Assembly (NCBI GenBank): GCA_900660155.1
Contig: CABFPE010000113.1
Location: 613,662-654,373 of the forward strand
Length of the DNA: 40,712 bases
From: Hofstenia miamia
Lineage: Eukaryota > Xenacoelomorpha > Acoela > Hofsteniidae
Direction: 5' to 3'
Below are positions 8,795 through 20,121 of this stretch, in pieces. Both the position numbers and the translations under genes were made by a program. The notes under the pieces were generated by a model. It made no database searches. It saw nothing but the letters and a program-made list of their open reading frames with translations, and was not told the origin of the DNA. How positions within the stretch are numbered: the stretch's first letter is position 1; every line of letters starts with the position of its first letter.

Positions 8795-11597
8795 ATGGTT
8801 AATTCAAGAAAGAAAAACAAAACTAAAGCAAAAACACAGAAAACTCCCCAAATACAGACTCCCCAAACACAAGACACAACAGTGACACCTAAAATTGAAA
8901 ACTCTCCCACAGATATGATACTACAGTCAGTAGTCAAACAAAACAAACTGACAATTGCTGAACTAACCCAAACAATCAACAAAAATAACAAAGAAAGAAA
9001 ACCACTGACCATATAAATTGATCACTTAACACAGAGAATGTTTGAGGTGGAAGCAGCAAACATTGAAAAAAAAGACTAATCTCCAAAATGAAAGTTGACA
9101 CAAGCTCAAGACTAAGTGAGCAAATGTAACATCCTCCACCTGGCCTATTTGTACAGTGTATTATCGTTAATAACTATCACTCAGTAAGTGGCGGGTGAGG
9201 ATTTACCAATTGAGTTAATCACCAGATGTTTCCCCTCTGCTTAACTAGTTAGGTTAATTGAGTACTAATCATCATTGTTTAGGTGATGAAGCTGTGTGAC
9301 GTTTCCTCATTGATTCATCTGTGGGCTACTGCCTGAAGCCGATCTCCACACCACAGTTCTCCTCCTTCATGAAACATTGATCCAATCTACCGCACCATCT
9401 CAGCTCAAATGGGAACTAGTTATGTGTACCCTACATTAGCTCAGTGCGTATACTCATGTCAAGATGTAACTGACTTAAACTCAATTTTGTAAAGTGTTTG
9501 TTGGATTGGATAAGTAAAGCAACCGGGTGTTGACACTAACTGCAGTTATTTAATATTAAAGTAGCCATTACTGTAAAATTACTGGATTTAGAGATTATTT
9601 AATATGTTGTAGTTTCCTATACTTACATTTAATAACAATACATGTAGAGTCATTTATTCAGTCGATTATAGTCAAGTCTCCTACTATTAATGATAGATAT
9701 ATATCCCTAGGGTTTGGCTATCCAGCCATTTCAAGCAGTTGTTAAATGTACATGTATAGATCAGTAGTCAGCTAAGCAAGAATCGAAAAACTCCTATCTG
9801 TAACATAAGTGCGGTTTCATGACTGGCACAAGGACCCTTTGAATTGATCCTGTGATGGAATCCAGCCACTACTCAACACATCTTGCTTAGCTGAACATTT
9901 TATTAAATAGCAAACCATATAAATGAAGAGTTAAAATAAAATAAACTCTGAAGAATTTATTGTTCATCAAATTTCCTCTCATTTCTAAGCTATTTATAAA
10001 AAAAGTTTCAAAGTACCTGCTGATTTTGAAATTCAAATTAATCTTCTGCCAATATGGCTGTTCTTATGCAAGCGTAATTTCGCTTGTTACAATTTGTCAA
10101 AAATTACTTAATTGGCTCCAGTATTTTTCTCAGAATGCACACTATTGTAACTTGGTTTGCATCTTACAAAATGAATAAGATAATTAACTAAATTTTACAA
10201 TCATATTTCTAATTATTTTTTAATCACTGTTAATCATTCGACGTTAATCTTCCATTTGCAACTTGTTCTTTTTGGGTGATGCTACACAAAGAAATCTATT
10301 CCAGAAGCAAATCAAAACACTTACCAAAGCCAATTAAGATATAAAACTGCAAAGGAAAAGGCTGCAAAAATTAATGAATGCACTGCACTACAAAAACATG
10401 CATCTAAGAGAAGACAATATGACAAAACAAATCAAAATCAACAACCTTAAAGACAAGTTAAGACTAATGCTGCTAAACAATGATGAAGCAGACAACCAAG
10501 AGAAGGATAAAAAGAAGTAATAGAAAGAACAATAATACAACTACTAGAGAAACAAAATAAAGCAAAACCTTCAAATGAAACTACAGCAGACATTGGAAAA
10601 CCAGAGGAAACAGAAGAAGAATTCATAGAAAAAATGTTAAAGAATATAACTCAACAGGTTGAAGCTAAATGTGACAAACAAATGGACATAAAACCAACAT
10701 TCAAAAACTCCATGTTAGTTAAAGAGAATGAAACAGACACACCAGCATACAAAGCAATAATTCTGAAATTCACATGAAGAATAGATCACAGTCACCAACT
10801 TTAATAAATTATTACAAATATTTGAAATGTGCATGAAAGAATGGAAAGTGTCACAGAACACAGCAGCTGCATGACTTCCAATCTATCTAAGAGGCACAGC
10901 ATATCAACATTACCTGGTACCAGATATAGAAGCAAAAACAACCTACAAAAAACTGATTGGTGAATACTAGCTTTACTACAACAATGAGAGCTTCAAAAGT
11001 CAATACAGAATGATTCTCAGTGGGATCAAAATGAATTGAAGAGTCAATTTAAGAAACTATATGATACAAGTAGAATGGCTATTAAAGCTGAGCTCAAGAG
11101 AATCAATTTATTCCAAGTACAACCTTTTTGCACACATCTGCAAAGGACTACCTGAAACAATAAGCTGACAATTTGAAATAAAATGCGACACAGACAATCC
11201 CTTAGATGGGATGATAAGAAAGGGATTAGCAATTCAAATCACAATAGAAAACAACGCCAGAATAAATGAAATATCAACAATACTAAAACCAGTGACACTG
11301 ACACCAACAGTGATGATGAACAAAAACGCCAATAAAGGGACAACCAGAAAACCATCAGACAGAGAGGAAATAATAAAAATAAAACTAAAAGATGGTACAA
11401 TAAGGAAAATTAAAAGAAAAGACTTAAAATGCCAAATGTGTGGAAACAAAGGACACACAAAGAAATACTGTAAACACCAAATCAACCTGATTGAGAAAGA
11501 AGACACATACTTCAAAGAAGACGACTTAATCAAAATATATGACAAACAAAACAAGGATAACTATGAAAATGAGGAAAACCTAGAAAATTTAAACTGA
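8795..11597 (+). pseudogene. gag: gag of element A, interrupted by a solo LTR
   Basis: The likely start is the Met at 8795 (MVNSRKK), which aligns with MTNSKSN at the gag start of element B. The first part is a basic, Gln/Thr/Lys-rich region followed by a predicted coiled coil. After the LTR at 9125-10286, the coiled coil resumes (about 10291-10450), then a capsid-like region broken by many stops, then 11211-11597, which contains the zinc knuckle CQMCGNKGHTKKYC (C-x2-C-x4-H-x4-C). In gypsy elements Gag forms the particle and binds RNA through the knuckle. The alignment with intact copies B and C runs the whole length, but frameshifts and stops make it non-functional. Confidence 0.75.
9125..10286 (-). 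repeat. Solo LTR (gamma subfamily) inserted antisense in gag of element A
   Basis: On the plus strand it reads TGTAACATCCTCCACCTGG to GGGTGATGCTACA, flanked by CAAA at 9121-9124 and 10287-10290. The coding sense of the family is on the minus strand. It is a near copy of the LTRs of B and C, so it is much younger than element A. It is full length (1162 bp) and so defines both ends of the gamma LTR. Confidence 0.88.
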
Positions 11598-11629
11598 ATG
11601 GAGTGCTGACTCCAAAAAATGTGTACCCA

Positions 11630-13343
11630 TTCTAATAATAACCAACCTAATACAAACAAATACAATTACAGTTGTAGTCAACAGTATAATGGTCAAAGCC
11701 ACAATAGATATAAAAGCAGTTATACCAGTCATTACTGACAATTGTGTAGCATCATCTAAATGAATCAAAAGCTGCTAACATTGATTAAGAAGAATAAGAA
11801 GACAGTTATGATTAAAAATATATTGTAAAAAGTTATGATCAGTTTGTACAATGCAACCAAGTAAAAACAAGTGTAATTAATTAGAGATTAGTATTTGTTG
11901 ATAATAATATTTTGTCAAAATGAAGGGGGCAAAATCACTTCCATTATTTTTAGCCGCCATCTTGGCAGATGAATGATTTAAAATTCAAAATCAACAGGTA
12001 CTTTTCTGAACTACTATAAATGGTTTGAATTCAATGTAAGCAATTGATAAAGAAATTCATTCAGAATTCTTATATTGTTTCTTTGCTATGGTTTGAATAT
12101 TTAATGTGATGTCAAGTTAAATGAGTTGTGCTTAGTAGTGGTCTGGATCCATCACAGGAATGATTCAAGGGTCTTTGTGCTAGACCAAGAAAGTGCACTT
12201 AAGTTAGGTATAGGGGTTTTATTCTCATTTGGTTGACTACCAATCACTGTGGCTGGTAAGCCAAAACCTAGGAATTATATCTGTATTATTTTAGATCCAA
12301 ATTATTGACAATAATGTGACTGATAATGTGACTGAGCATGTAGTAATTATTAAATGTAAGCTAGGAAGCTGCTGTATATAAAACTAGTTATTTAAGCCAA
12401 TATATTTTGGTAATGGCTACATGTAATATTAAATATGTAGATAGTATATCAATGAGTTGAGAAGTGGAACTCAAACAAATGGATCATCAGTGAACAAATG
12501 AAACTGGATGTTGAGATCAGCTTCAGGCAGATGCCCACTATAAATCATTGGAGGAGATACTGAGTGGCTTCATCACCTAAATAGTGGATAGATATGTTTT
12601 GTTAGTCTAAGTTAATGGAACCACATAATAGCTAAAGCAGTGTTAAGTTAGTAAATCCCTACCTGCAAATACACAGCCAATGTTATAAAGTAACACAGGA
12701 AAAACAGTGATAATGCCTGGTAGAGGATGCTATAATTGCGTGGAAAACATTGGATTTAACAGAAAAAATTTACAAGAAGAAAAAGTAGGCTAATAAACAT
12801 GTCTGGTGAATATATTGACATTAAAGCAAACTAAAAAAAATACTGATACAGATAGCAAATACCACATTCCAAAAAACATTTGCTGTAATAGATATGGAAA
12901 GGAACCCATTGCCATACAAAATGATACTAGGAAATGATTTCCTAACCCAAAATGGCTGCATAATAATTTACACAAATAAAACCATACAAATCAAAGAAGA
13001 GGTCATATTAACAGATGAAGAAAACAAAGAAGTCACAATAATTTTCAGACTATTAGATGACACCAAAATACAGCCAAACAACTGGAAAATGTGCCAAATA
13101 ACAACCAATGACAAAATAAACACAGAAGTAATGATGTATGATCAAACTGGAATAAACACTAAACAGATATCCTTACCGTCAACTTTATGCGCAGTTAAAG
13201 AAGAGGAAGCATCCATATTAAATGTGATCAACTGAATGGTTAACCTGAAAATAGAAAAAATCAAAATCTTAGGGAAAAAGATAAAATCAGAAAAAATGTT
13301 GACAGAAAAGATTATCTACATAATCAAAAACCAAGATGAGCAT
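11630..13343 (+). pseudogene. Protease region of element A pol, interrupted by a solo LTR
   Basis: The segment 11630-11744 encodes a decayed start of a retropepsin whose active-site triad is destroyed (Asp-Ile-Lys where related copies have Asp-Thr-Gly). The solo LTR at 11745-12734 follows. After it, an open frame at 12894-13235 holds ILGNDFLTQNGC, matching ILGDDFLIKNKC of elements B and E, and continues with a region found in B and C. The following frame (13236 on) aligns with the linker before RT, but it lacks about 50 residues that B and C have there. Retropepsins cut Gag-Pol; this copy cannot. Confidence 0.7.
11745..12734 (+). repeat. Solo LTR (beta subfamily) inserted sense in the protease of element A
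   Basis: It begins TGTAGCATCATC and ends GGATGCTATA, with ATTG at 11741-11744 and 12735-12738. It is 990 bp and resembles the reverse complement of the solo LTR at 15797-16922 more than the LTRs of B and C; both end with a CTGGTAGAGGATG block. The last bases (TATA rather than TACA) are slightly decayed. Confidence 0.85.
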
Positions 13344-14776
13344 GACTATCAAATACCATATATCAAAGGCAAACAATACAAAAACCTGAACAACAAACAA
13401 GAAACTGAGCTAATAAATCTACTCAAGAAACATGGGAAAATCTTCAATTTTGGTGAAATTAGCGTAGGAAAATCTGTAGGGGAAACAAATAAGATAATCA
13501 CAACTACAGATGAACCAATACATCTACCTTGCAGAAGAGTGACAGAGCATCTAAAAAATGAATACAACAAAATCCTAAATGAACTGATAGATTAAATTAT
13601 TAGACCTAGCAAGAGCCCAAATGTAGGGCCCATGGTGTTTGTAAAGCAAGGAAACAAATACACACTCTGCATAGATTTCCGAAAATTAAATGACATCACC
13701 AAAAAAGATGCGTATCCTCTCCCAAGGATTAACAACATAATATATGAATAGTAAATACAAATACTACACCTGCCTAGACTTATGCAAAGCATATTGGCAG
13801 GTACCAATGGAACCAAATGACATAGAAAAGACTGCTTTCATAACACCCAACAGATTGTTTGAATGGATGTACATATCATTTAGTTTATGCAACACACCAG
13901 CCACATTCCAGAGATATGTCACAAAATTACTAAAACAAAATAAGAAAGTGTAAGACAGAATAAATGCATACATATACAACATACTAATAGTGAGTGTCAC
14001 AATTCCCAAACACATCAACAAACTGGACAGAACACTGAAAATATTATATAACACAGGATTAAAAGTGAACATGAAGAAATGTGAAATTTTATAAACACAA
14101 GTAGTGTTCCTAGGAAGAGAAATTGAAAAGGGAAGAATTAAGGTTAAGAACAATGCCAAGGAAATGATACAAAACATGAGTAGCCTTAAAACAAAGAAAG
14201 ACCTCCAACAAATAATAGGTTTTATCAGTTACTACACGTCATTTATAGAAAGTGTGGCTCAAAAGACAAAAAAAATAACAGCATTATTGAAAATAATCCG
14301 TGATATTCACATGGACATGGAAAGAACAAGAAAAACTTGACAACATAAAAAATGAATTAGCTAAGTTGCCATTGCTCAACACCTCAGAATATGACAAAGA
14401 ATTAATACTAGATTGCGATGCCAGCAATGTAGCAATAGGTGCATGCCTCAGCTAAATGAAGAACAACAAAGAAGTACCAATACAGTTCTTTAGCAGAAAA
14501 TTAAAACAAAGCAAAGAGAACTATGGGTCAACAAAATTAGAAATGTTAGCACTAGTAGAAAACATTAAAAAATTTCGATATTTTCTAATAATACAAACAT
14601 TTAAAGTATGCACAGACAACAGTGGCTTAGCTTGGCTTAAAAAATATACAGGAGACAAATCATCCATAGTCTCAAGATGGATAGAATACCTTAAGGAATT
14701 CAAGTTCACAATTGAACACAGAAAAGGAACATTACATAAAAATGCAGACTTCTGGACAGCACTACTGGAATATTAA
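13344..14776 (+). pseudogene. Reverse transcriptase and RNase H of element A, catalytic site lost
   Basis: The frame is homologous over its length to RT of element C. Recognisable blocks are LCIDFRKLN, YPLPRI, YTCLDLCKAYWQV with the first catalytic Asp, FQRYVTKLL and FLGREIEKGRI. The catalytic box, intact as YIDD in C, reads YIYN here, so polymerase activity is gone. RNase H follows: DCDASNVAIG near 14414, the ENYGSTKLEMLALVE block with the conserved Glu, and CTDNSGLAWL near 14610. Several stops interrupt it, for example at 13593 and 13951. Confidence 0.78.
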
Positions 14777-14877
14777 CAAGCCATAGAAAAAACAGAGAGA
14801 GAAAGAAAACAGTTTGAATTCCTACCACAAATGAGTACAAAAACCTAATAGACATCAATGCTGATAAAAAGGGCAAA

Positions 14878-17230
14878 ATGATAATTCCTATAATAATAAA
14901 AGAAAAAATAACTGAAAACAAAATCATTGAAAAACAACATATTGACATCATCCTAAAAGAAATAATAGGAAGAATAAATGATGAAAACAAATCACTAGGA
15001 AAGATAGAAAACATCTACTTTCAAAGATATACATGGAAACTAAACACTAATGGACTACTATATGAACAAGGTAAGTCACCAAGGATAGCAAAACCAGAAT
15101 ACTTTAAAAGAGATTTAGTCAGGAAAATACATGAAAATGGTCACATGGGAATAATACAAACAGAATCAACATTCAATGCATGCTTCATGACAATAGCAAT
15201 AAGAAAGGCAGTGGAAGACGTAATAAATAAATGTATGACATGCCTAATTAATATCAAAACCCATTTCCTATGACAAACAGCATGACTAGAAAAAATTATA
15301 GCAAAGATACCAAACCAGATAGTACACATAGACATAGAAAAACTATCACAAGATGATGAAGGCTATCAATACATTCTATTTTTCATGGATAATTTTACCA
15401 AGTATGCTAGGATGATACCCTTAGACTCCAGTACAGCAAAAATAGTAGCTGAAAAAATTATAAAAGAATGGATGCTGAAATTTGGCCCAATCGAAACAAT
15501 TGTATCTGACTGTGGAGTTCAATTTGAAAGTAAATTATTTGAAGAAATTAATGGAAATAATTACAGAAAAAACCACAGCATATCACCCTCAAGTAAATGG
15601 AGCAGTTGAAAGTCTATACAGAACCATGATCAAACTAATAAGAGTACAAACTTCAAGAGTCAGAGGAAGAGATTGGTGTGAAGTCTTTGAAATGGTAGAA
15701 TCCTTCTACAATGCATCAGTACACACAACCACAGGAGTGATACCATACAAAGCCCTGTATGGTAGAGAAGCAGCAACACCTATATCAATGCAATATTGTA
15801 ACATCCTCTACCAGGCATTATCACTGTTTATCTACTGTTACTTTATAACATTAGCTGTGTTATTGTGGGTAAGGATTTACTTGTTGTTACTGCTTGACTA
15901 GTTTCTTCTGTTAACTTATGTAACCTAGAATTGACTGCTCACTTTTTAGGTGAGGAGGCCATGTGGTAACTTCTATGACGATCTCCTGATGGGCATCTGC
16001 CCAGAGCAGATCTCCACATTCAGTGTTGCCACTCCATCCAATGTTTGAGCACCACTTCTCAGCTCAATTGGTATAGCCTATGTGTATCCTACATTAGCTC
16101 AGTGCTTACTCAAGACATGACACAACTCGATTTAAACTCTATTGTGTGAAAGTGTTATATCTATTTGCAACCTGAACTGTTACTAGTTGTTCATTAAATA
16201 TTACATGTAGCCATTACTGAAATATATTGGCTTATTTAAATACATTCTATTTGAACAACTTCCTAACCTACATTTATAATTTACTACATGTACAGTCACC
16301 TTATTGGTTGATTATGGGTCATAAATTTGGATCTAAAATAGTATTAAGATAATTCCTAAGGTTTGGTAATCCAACCATTTGCTGACAGTTAATTATCTAA
16401 TACATGTTAGAAGTGAAATGCTAGTTGGCTAATCAAGAGAAAACCCCTACACCTAACATATGCGCACTTTCATGATCTGGCACAGAGACCCTAGAATTGT
16501 TCCCTGTGATGTATCCAGACCACTACTAAACACCACTTGATTAGCTCAACATTGTACTAAATATTCAAACCATTAATGTGAAACAAAATAAGAATTCTAA
16601 GTAAAATTCTTTATCAACTTCTTACAGTGTTTTAATCTATTTATAGTATTTCCAAAAGAAGTTCCTGTCAATTCAAATTTAAACTTTCTGCCAAGATGGA
16701 GGCTAAAAATAATGTAAGCGTCATTTAGTCAAAAGTATTTTTTATTGACAGACACATATATCTCTTTTTTGACACATATTGTTTCTTAGTTGCATTTTAC
16801 AAATAAATCTGAAATAATAACAATTGATTTAATTACAATATTTTTAATCAACTTCTTTTTGATCTTAATCTCTTCTTGAAACATTTGCAGCTTATTTCTG
16901 ATTTCATTTGGATGATGCTACAATATCACTCATACTCTGACAAACCAGACAATGAATATATAAAAAATATAAAAAACCAAATCACAGGAATACACAAGGC
17001 CATGTGCCACAACACAAAAAGATCTGCAATCAGACAAGAATGGAACTTCAACAAGGAAATATATGGCAAACCACAAAAGATGGGAGACAAGGTTTACACA
17101 TACACACTCCTGAGAACACAAGATGTAAACCAGGTGAAAACATTAAGAACACAGTGGTCAGGGCCATTCACCATTACACAGACCTTACCAAACAATAACT
17201 ATAAACTAAATGACAGGAAAGATTTTACAC
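14878..17230 (+). pseudogene. Integrase of element A, split by a solo LTR
   Basis: The N-terminal zinc-binding region has the H-x3-H at HENGH and the CMTC pair near 15236-15247. The catalytic core has HIDIEKL (first Asp), SDCGVQFES (second Asp) and NGAVESL (Glu), the D,D-35-E pattern of retroviral-type integrases. A frameshift lies near 15550. Translation is cut at SMQY by the LTR at 15797 and resumes at 16923 as HSYSDKPDNEY, aligning with the corresponding residues of intact element C. The end merges with the pol tail. Integrase joins the cDNA copy to host DNA; this copy is inactive. Confidence 0.8.
15797..16922 (-). repeat. Solo LTR (beta subfamily) inserted antisense in the integrase of element A
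   Basis: On the plus strand it runs from TGTAACATCCTC to GATGATGCTACA (1126 bp), flanked by ATAT at 15793-15796 and 16923-16926. Removing it and one ATAT rejoins the integrase frame exactly, which fixes both ends. It is of the same subfamily as 11745-12734. Confidence 0.9.
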
Positions 17231-17600
17231 TTCCAAAACCTGAAAAGAGCAATGATAGACATAGAACAAGTAACACTAGACAATAATGCATAATTCAAAA
17301 TTATAAAAAATAAGGCTGGTCCATACAATGAAATGCAAGACTTAGATAGTGTAGCTGAGGAGGAATTCAAAGAAGAATACACACCTCAACAGAACAACAT
17401 TGAGGTTGAAGGAAGAATTATGCCCCAGAGGGCTGCAAAAAATAAATCTAAATAGGACCCTAAAATATGGGATATAAATTTATTAACTGAATTTAGGCAA
17501 GAAAATGAAAAGAACAACAAGAAGCCAGAATTGATCACCACTGAAAAACAGAAGGGTGTGGAAAAAAACTCCACAATCTGATTGTGAGGATGGAGACAGC
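17225..17600 (+). pseudogene. C-terminal tail of element A pol, acidic, frameshifted relative to integrase
   Basis: A new frame starting near 17225 aligns with residues 24-110 of the pol tail of element C (31938-32399). Shared blocks are LHFQNLKRAM, an acidic EEEFKEEY stretch, PQRAAKNK and IWDINLLTEFR (WDIDLITAFR in C). No chromodomain or zinc finger is seen. The function is unknown; in chromoviruses and other gypsy elements the region after integrase can guide targeting, but nothing here shows that. The tail leads directly into the QLKG repeat array. Confidence 0.6.
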
Positions 17601-17646
17601 ATCAACTAGCAGTAACAAAAACTCTAAATCTCCATGATCTGATTGG

Positions 17647-18030
17647 CAACTAAAGGGCATGAGGATGGAGCACTCAACAACCAGAGGAAAACAAATGAGA
17701 AGGAGAACTCTGCAATCTGATTGCCAACTAAAGGGTATGAGGATGGAGTCACAAGAAATAACAAAAACTTGGAAAAGAACACCCTCACTCAAATGTCAAT
17801 TAAAGAGCAGGCAGATAAATGAGGGTTGACAGCAACATACCAAGCATCAACTAAAGGGCATGAAGTTACAACCATTGATCAAACAACTGGAAACACATAA
17901 AACACACTTCCCAACCTCCAGCAAAACTCAATGCCAACTAAAGGGCAGAGAGCAAACAGCTAAACCTACCAGTCCTTATCTGCAATGAAAGGCAGGAGGT
18001 ACCAAGATCTGTGATCAATTAAAGGGTCCA
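17647..18030 (+). repeat. QLKG peptide-repeat array of element A between pol and ORF3
   Basis: At least seven degenerate copies of CAACTAAAGGGC occur, with their first base at 17647, 17725, 17797, 17848, 17936, 17983 and 18016. In one frame the unit reads Gln-Leu-Lys-Gly. Spacings are 78, 72, 51, 88, 47 and 33 bases; all but the two around 17936 are multiples of three, and those two add up to 135, also a multiple of three. The same position in element C has an RFKG array. Phase conservation suggests it was translated; in A the frame is now broken. Confidence 0.65.
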
Positions 18031-18239
18031 GATATCAAAAAAATCAGCAATGAATCAGAAATTGACACCTTTGAACAACCTTCAATGAGCTTACTCCCCA
18101 CAACAACACAAAGCTCAGAGGCATTCTCTAATAGCCAACTCTCCACAGCCATGAAATCAGCCAGATCATGGGAACATGAAAGTAGAATGACAAAAGCAGG
18201 AAGAGAAAGAATACACCCCTACTTCATCCCCAACAGAAA

Positions 18240-18560
18240 ATCCAATACAGCTTCCACAATAACCTATCCGCAGAGACCAAAAGATTCATAAAAAGCAATG
18301 CAACAGTGTAAGACAGTGATGGGTCAGCAATCCCCATAGTGATTGATAAGAACAACCATCCCACATGTAATATGATATCATACAAAGAAAAGATGATAGA
18401 AAATTTCAACTGCCATACCTCAGAAGCACAGTACACATAACATTGGATAATCAGTTCACATTAAAAGATGTACAAAAGCTGATAAAGAATAAAGATAAAC
18501 TAACTGAAAGGTTTGAACAAGTGAACCAAATAATAATGAAAAACAGTTCCTAAAAGAGTA
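18240..18560 (+). pseudogene. 5' part of ORF3 of element A
   Basis: The reading frame at 18240-18560 aligns with the start of ORF3 of element C (about residues 1-110 of the frame opening at 31448). Matching elements are a shared ETK, then IPIVIDKNN against LPILLDVDN, and the block that follows. At least two stops and frameshifts interrupt it. It ends at the LINE insertion. The corresponding C region goes on for another 280 residues that are missing here, so the insertion came with a deletion or replaced that part. Confidence 0.6.
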
Positions 18561-19382
18561 CCACAGTACACGGACTTATGCCTTTCCAACAAGTGCGCAC
18601 TATAATAGCACGTAAGCGCTTACTTTTTGTAAGCCGGATGCTGGCGCACAGAGAAAGCATAAATAGTGGCGAGTTCCTAGAGCTTAGTATGACAAAAGCA
18701 TCAATTGTTCCTGAAGGAAATGGCCACGTTGTCAGTGCACGCAAGAGTCAGTGTTGGGAAAAACGGCTTGTACTTGATGTGCAGTGGTTAATGGGTGTTA
18801 CTCTGGGGGAGTCTCAACTGTTTTCCACTTTGACCACATCGTGCACTCATTCAAGAAACGCGAGAGAGGTTGTTAGCAGCCTATTAGAGTCAATCAACGG
18901 GGACTCAGCGGTGCTACGGGATAGAATTGCTGGGGCGGCTTATGCAGCAGTACCGAGGCTCACACATGCCAGTACGAGACACCTGAGGTGCACGGAGTGT
19001 GCGCGTATGTTTTCTGCCCAAAAGGCGTTAAATCGTCATGTCAGAAATGACCATACGCAGAGCTCCACGACTATAGCGGATGCTAATTGCTGGAAGTGTG
19101 AAGCGAAGGGATGCTACAAGTCGTACAAGAGCAAAGGTTGGTACTTACGGCATATTAAGACCTGTCACCCCAACCTTTGCAATCGAGCATTGATAGGCAA
19201 CGAAGGAAGACACCAGGCTTCCGCCACCAATCTGGGGGCGTTGGAGGGGCTGGTTGCAGTCCTGCAGGAGTCTAAACTATAAAGCTCTTTGTTACTCGAT
19301 TCCTAGGGCTTCAGGACCAGAACTGGTCGGTACCATCCAGTTCTAAAGTTAGGACTGCGTTTGGGAGCCCCCACCACCCACA
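18560..19382 (+). mobile_element. 5'-truncated LINE fragment with C2H2 fingers, inserted in ORF3 of element A
   Basis: This is a compact GC-richer island in an AT-rich element; base composition and codon use change sharply at about 18560 and again at about 19382. It holds one long open frame (18578-19282) and about 100 bases of 3' untranslated sequence ending CCCACCACCCACA. LINEs often insert as 5'-truncated copies. No target duplication was found by eye, and the region of ORF3 between its edges is missing, so a target-site deletion is likely. Confidence 0.6.
18578..19282 (+). CDS. C-terminal part of a non-LTR retrotransposon ORF2 with two C2H2-like zinc fingers
   Basis: This is a 234-codon uninterrupted frame. 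The first 80 residues resemble the region after the thumb domain in RTE/Ingi-like LINEs: a basic R-K-R-L-L-F-x-S-R-M-L stretch corresponding to the usual R-x-R-L-x-W-x-G-H-V-x-R block, then K-S-Q-x-W and LDVQWL. Two zinc-finger-like motifs follow: CTECARMFSAQKALNRHVRNDH near residues 142-163 and CWKCEAKGCYKSYKSKGW followed by HIKTCH near 176-199. Such C-terminal fingers are common in LINE ORF2 proteins and are thought to bind nucleic acid. There is no RT core; the 5' end is truncated. The lack of stops suggests a recent insertion. Exact clade not determined. Confidence 0.6.
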   Translation: MPFQQVRTIIARKRLLFVSRMLAHRESINSGEFLELSMTKASIVPEGNGHVVSARKSQCWEKRLVLDVQWLMGVTLGESQLFSTLTTSCTHSRNAREVVSSLLESINGDSAVLRDRIAGAAYAAVPRLTHASTRHLRCTECARMFSAQKALNRHVRNDHTQSSTTIADANCWKCEAKGCYKSYKSKGWYLRHIKTCHPNLCNRALIGNEGRHQASATNLGALEGLVAVLQESKL

Positions 19383-20121
19383 ATGTGCATAAACAAAAAT
19401 AACAAAACAACCAGAGATAATGAGAATAGTAGGTCAAAATCACCCAATAAAAATAATCAAGATGGTAAGAAAAGCAAATCACAGAAAGAAATGCAGCTAG
19501 AAGATATGCTCCTACAGTCCACTGCAACAGCACTAACACCTAACATGCAAAGAGAAATCCACAAAATCAATCTTGAGAAGTGGGGTGACACAACACCCAG
19601 TGAAATTTCTTGGGTAGATACAGACAATGAGAGACTATTAGCTGAGATAACCATCAACCATGAACAAAAAGACAATATAGTTCATTGAGTATATGGAGAG
19701 GTATATGAAAAGACACAAAGTTGCTGATAAAACTACTATGCATGGAAGGCTTCACCCAAAGAGAACTAAAACAAATGTTGGAACTTCAAAATCAACTTGC
19801 ATTAGATATAGAGTGCATCACATCAAAAATAGTAATTAGACCAGAAACAGCACAAAATCAAATGAAAAATGGTTTAACAAATTCATTTTAGGAAAACATG
19901 AAGAAGTCAAAAAATAACTATCCTGCAACATTTGTCATTGCAACTAAATCAAGAATGGAAGGCTCATACCAAACAATAGAAAGTCATACAATGACATCAC
20001 TACTACAGTGTACCCTGCTACCTAAGATCTATACCAATGCTTCTACCAATGTGGAGAATAAAGAACAAAAAAGTGGCCAAATCTGAATGGCATGAAGAGA
20101 GCACATATGTTAACACACTAC
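19383..20121 (+). pseudogene. 3' part of ORF3 of element A
   Basis: Homology to the frame at 30044-29292 of element C is clear: NLEKWGDT against NVEKWGDT, a block around DNERLLAEI against DERFLVEI, then NNYPATFVIAT against MNYPATIGLAT, and a block with a shared L-x-C-T. Several stops and frameshifts interrupt it. Sequence identity is low enough that A and C must have diverged long ago, and the conservation of this reading frame in both suggests that ORF3 was functional in their ancestor. It runs into a truncated gamma LTR at 20122. Confidence 0.65.

Larger units (their letters stand above)
7205..20121 (+). mobile_element. Element A: old Ty3/Gypsy-type LTR retrotransposon with ORF3, heavily decayed and nested
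   Basis: In order on the plus strand are the 5' LTR (7205-8481), primer-binding site (8482-8495), gag, protease, reverse transcriptase, RNase H, integrase, pol tail, a QLKG peptide-repeat region, and ORF3. Three younger solo LTRs interrupt it (9125-10286, 11745-12734, 15797-16922), each with a 4-bp target duplication, and a LINE fragment interrupts ORF3 (about 18560-19382). Protease-RT-RNase H-integrase order and 4-bp duplications fit Ty3/Gypsy. The 3' LTR of its own subfamily is missing: ORF3 runs straight into a truncated LTR of the younger subfamily at 20122. Many stops and frameshifts show it is dead. Confidence 0.85.

Noticed and set aside
18085..18291. 68-codon frame before ORF3 of A
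   Set aside because: Overlaps the repeat region and ORF3 homology in another frame; no support from element C.
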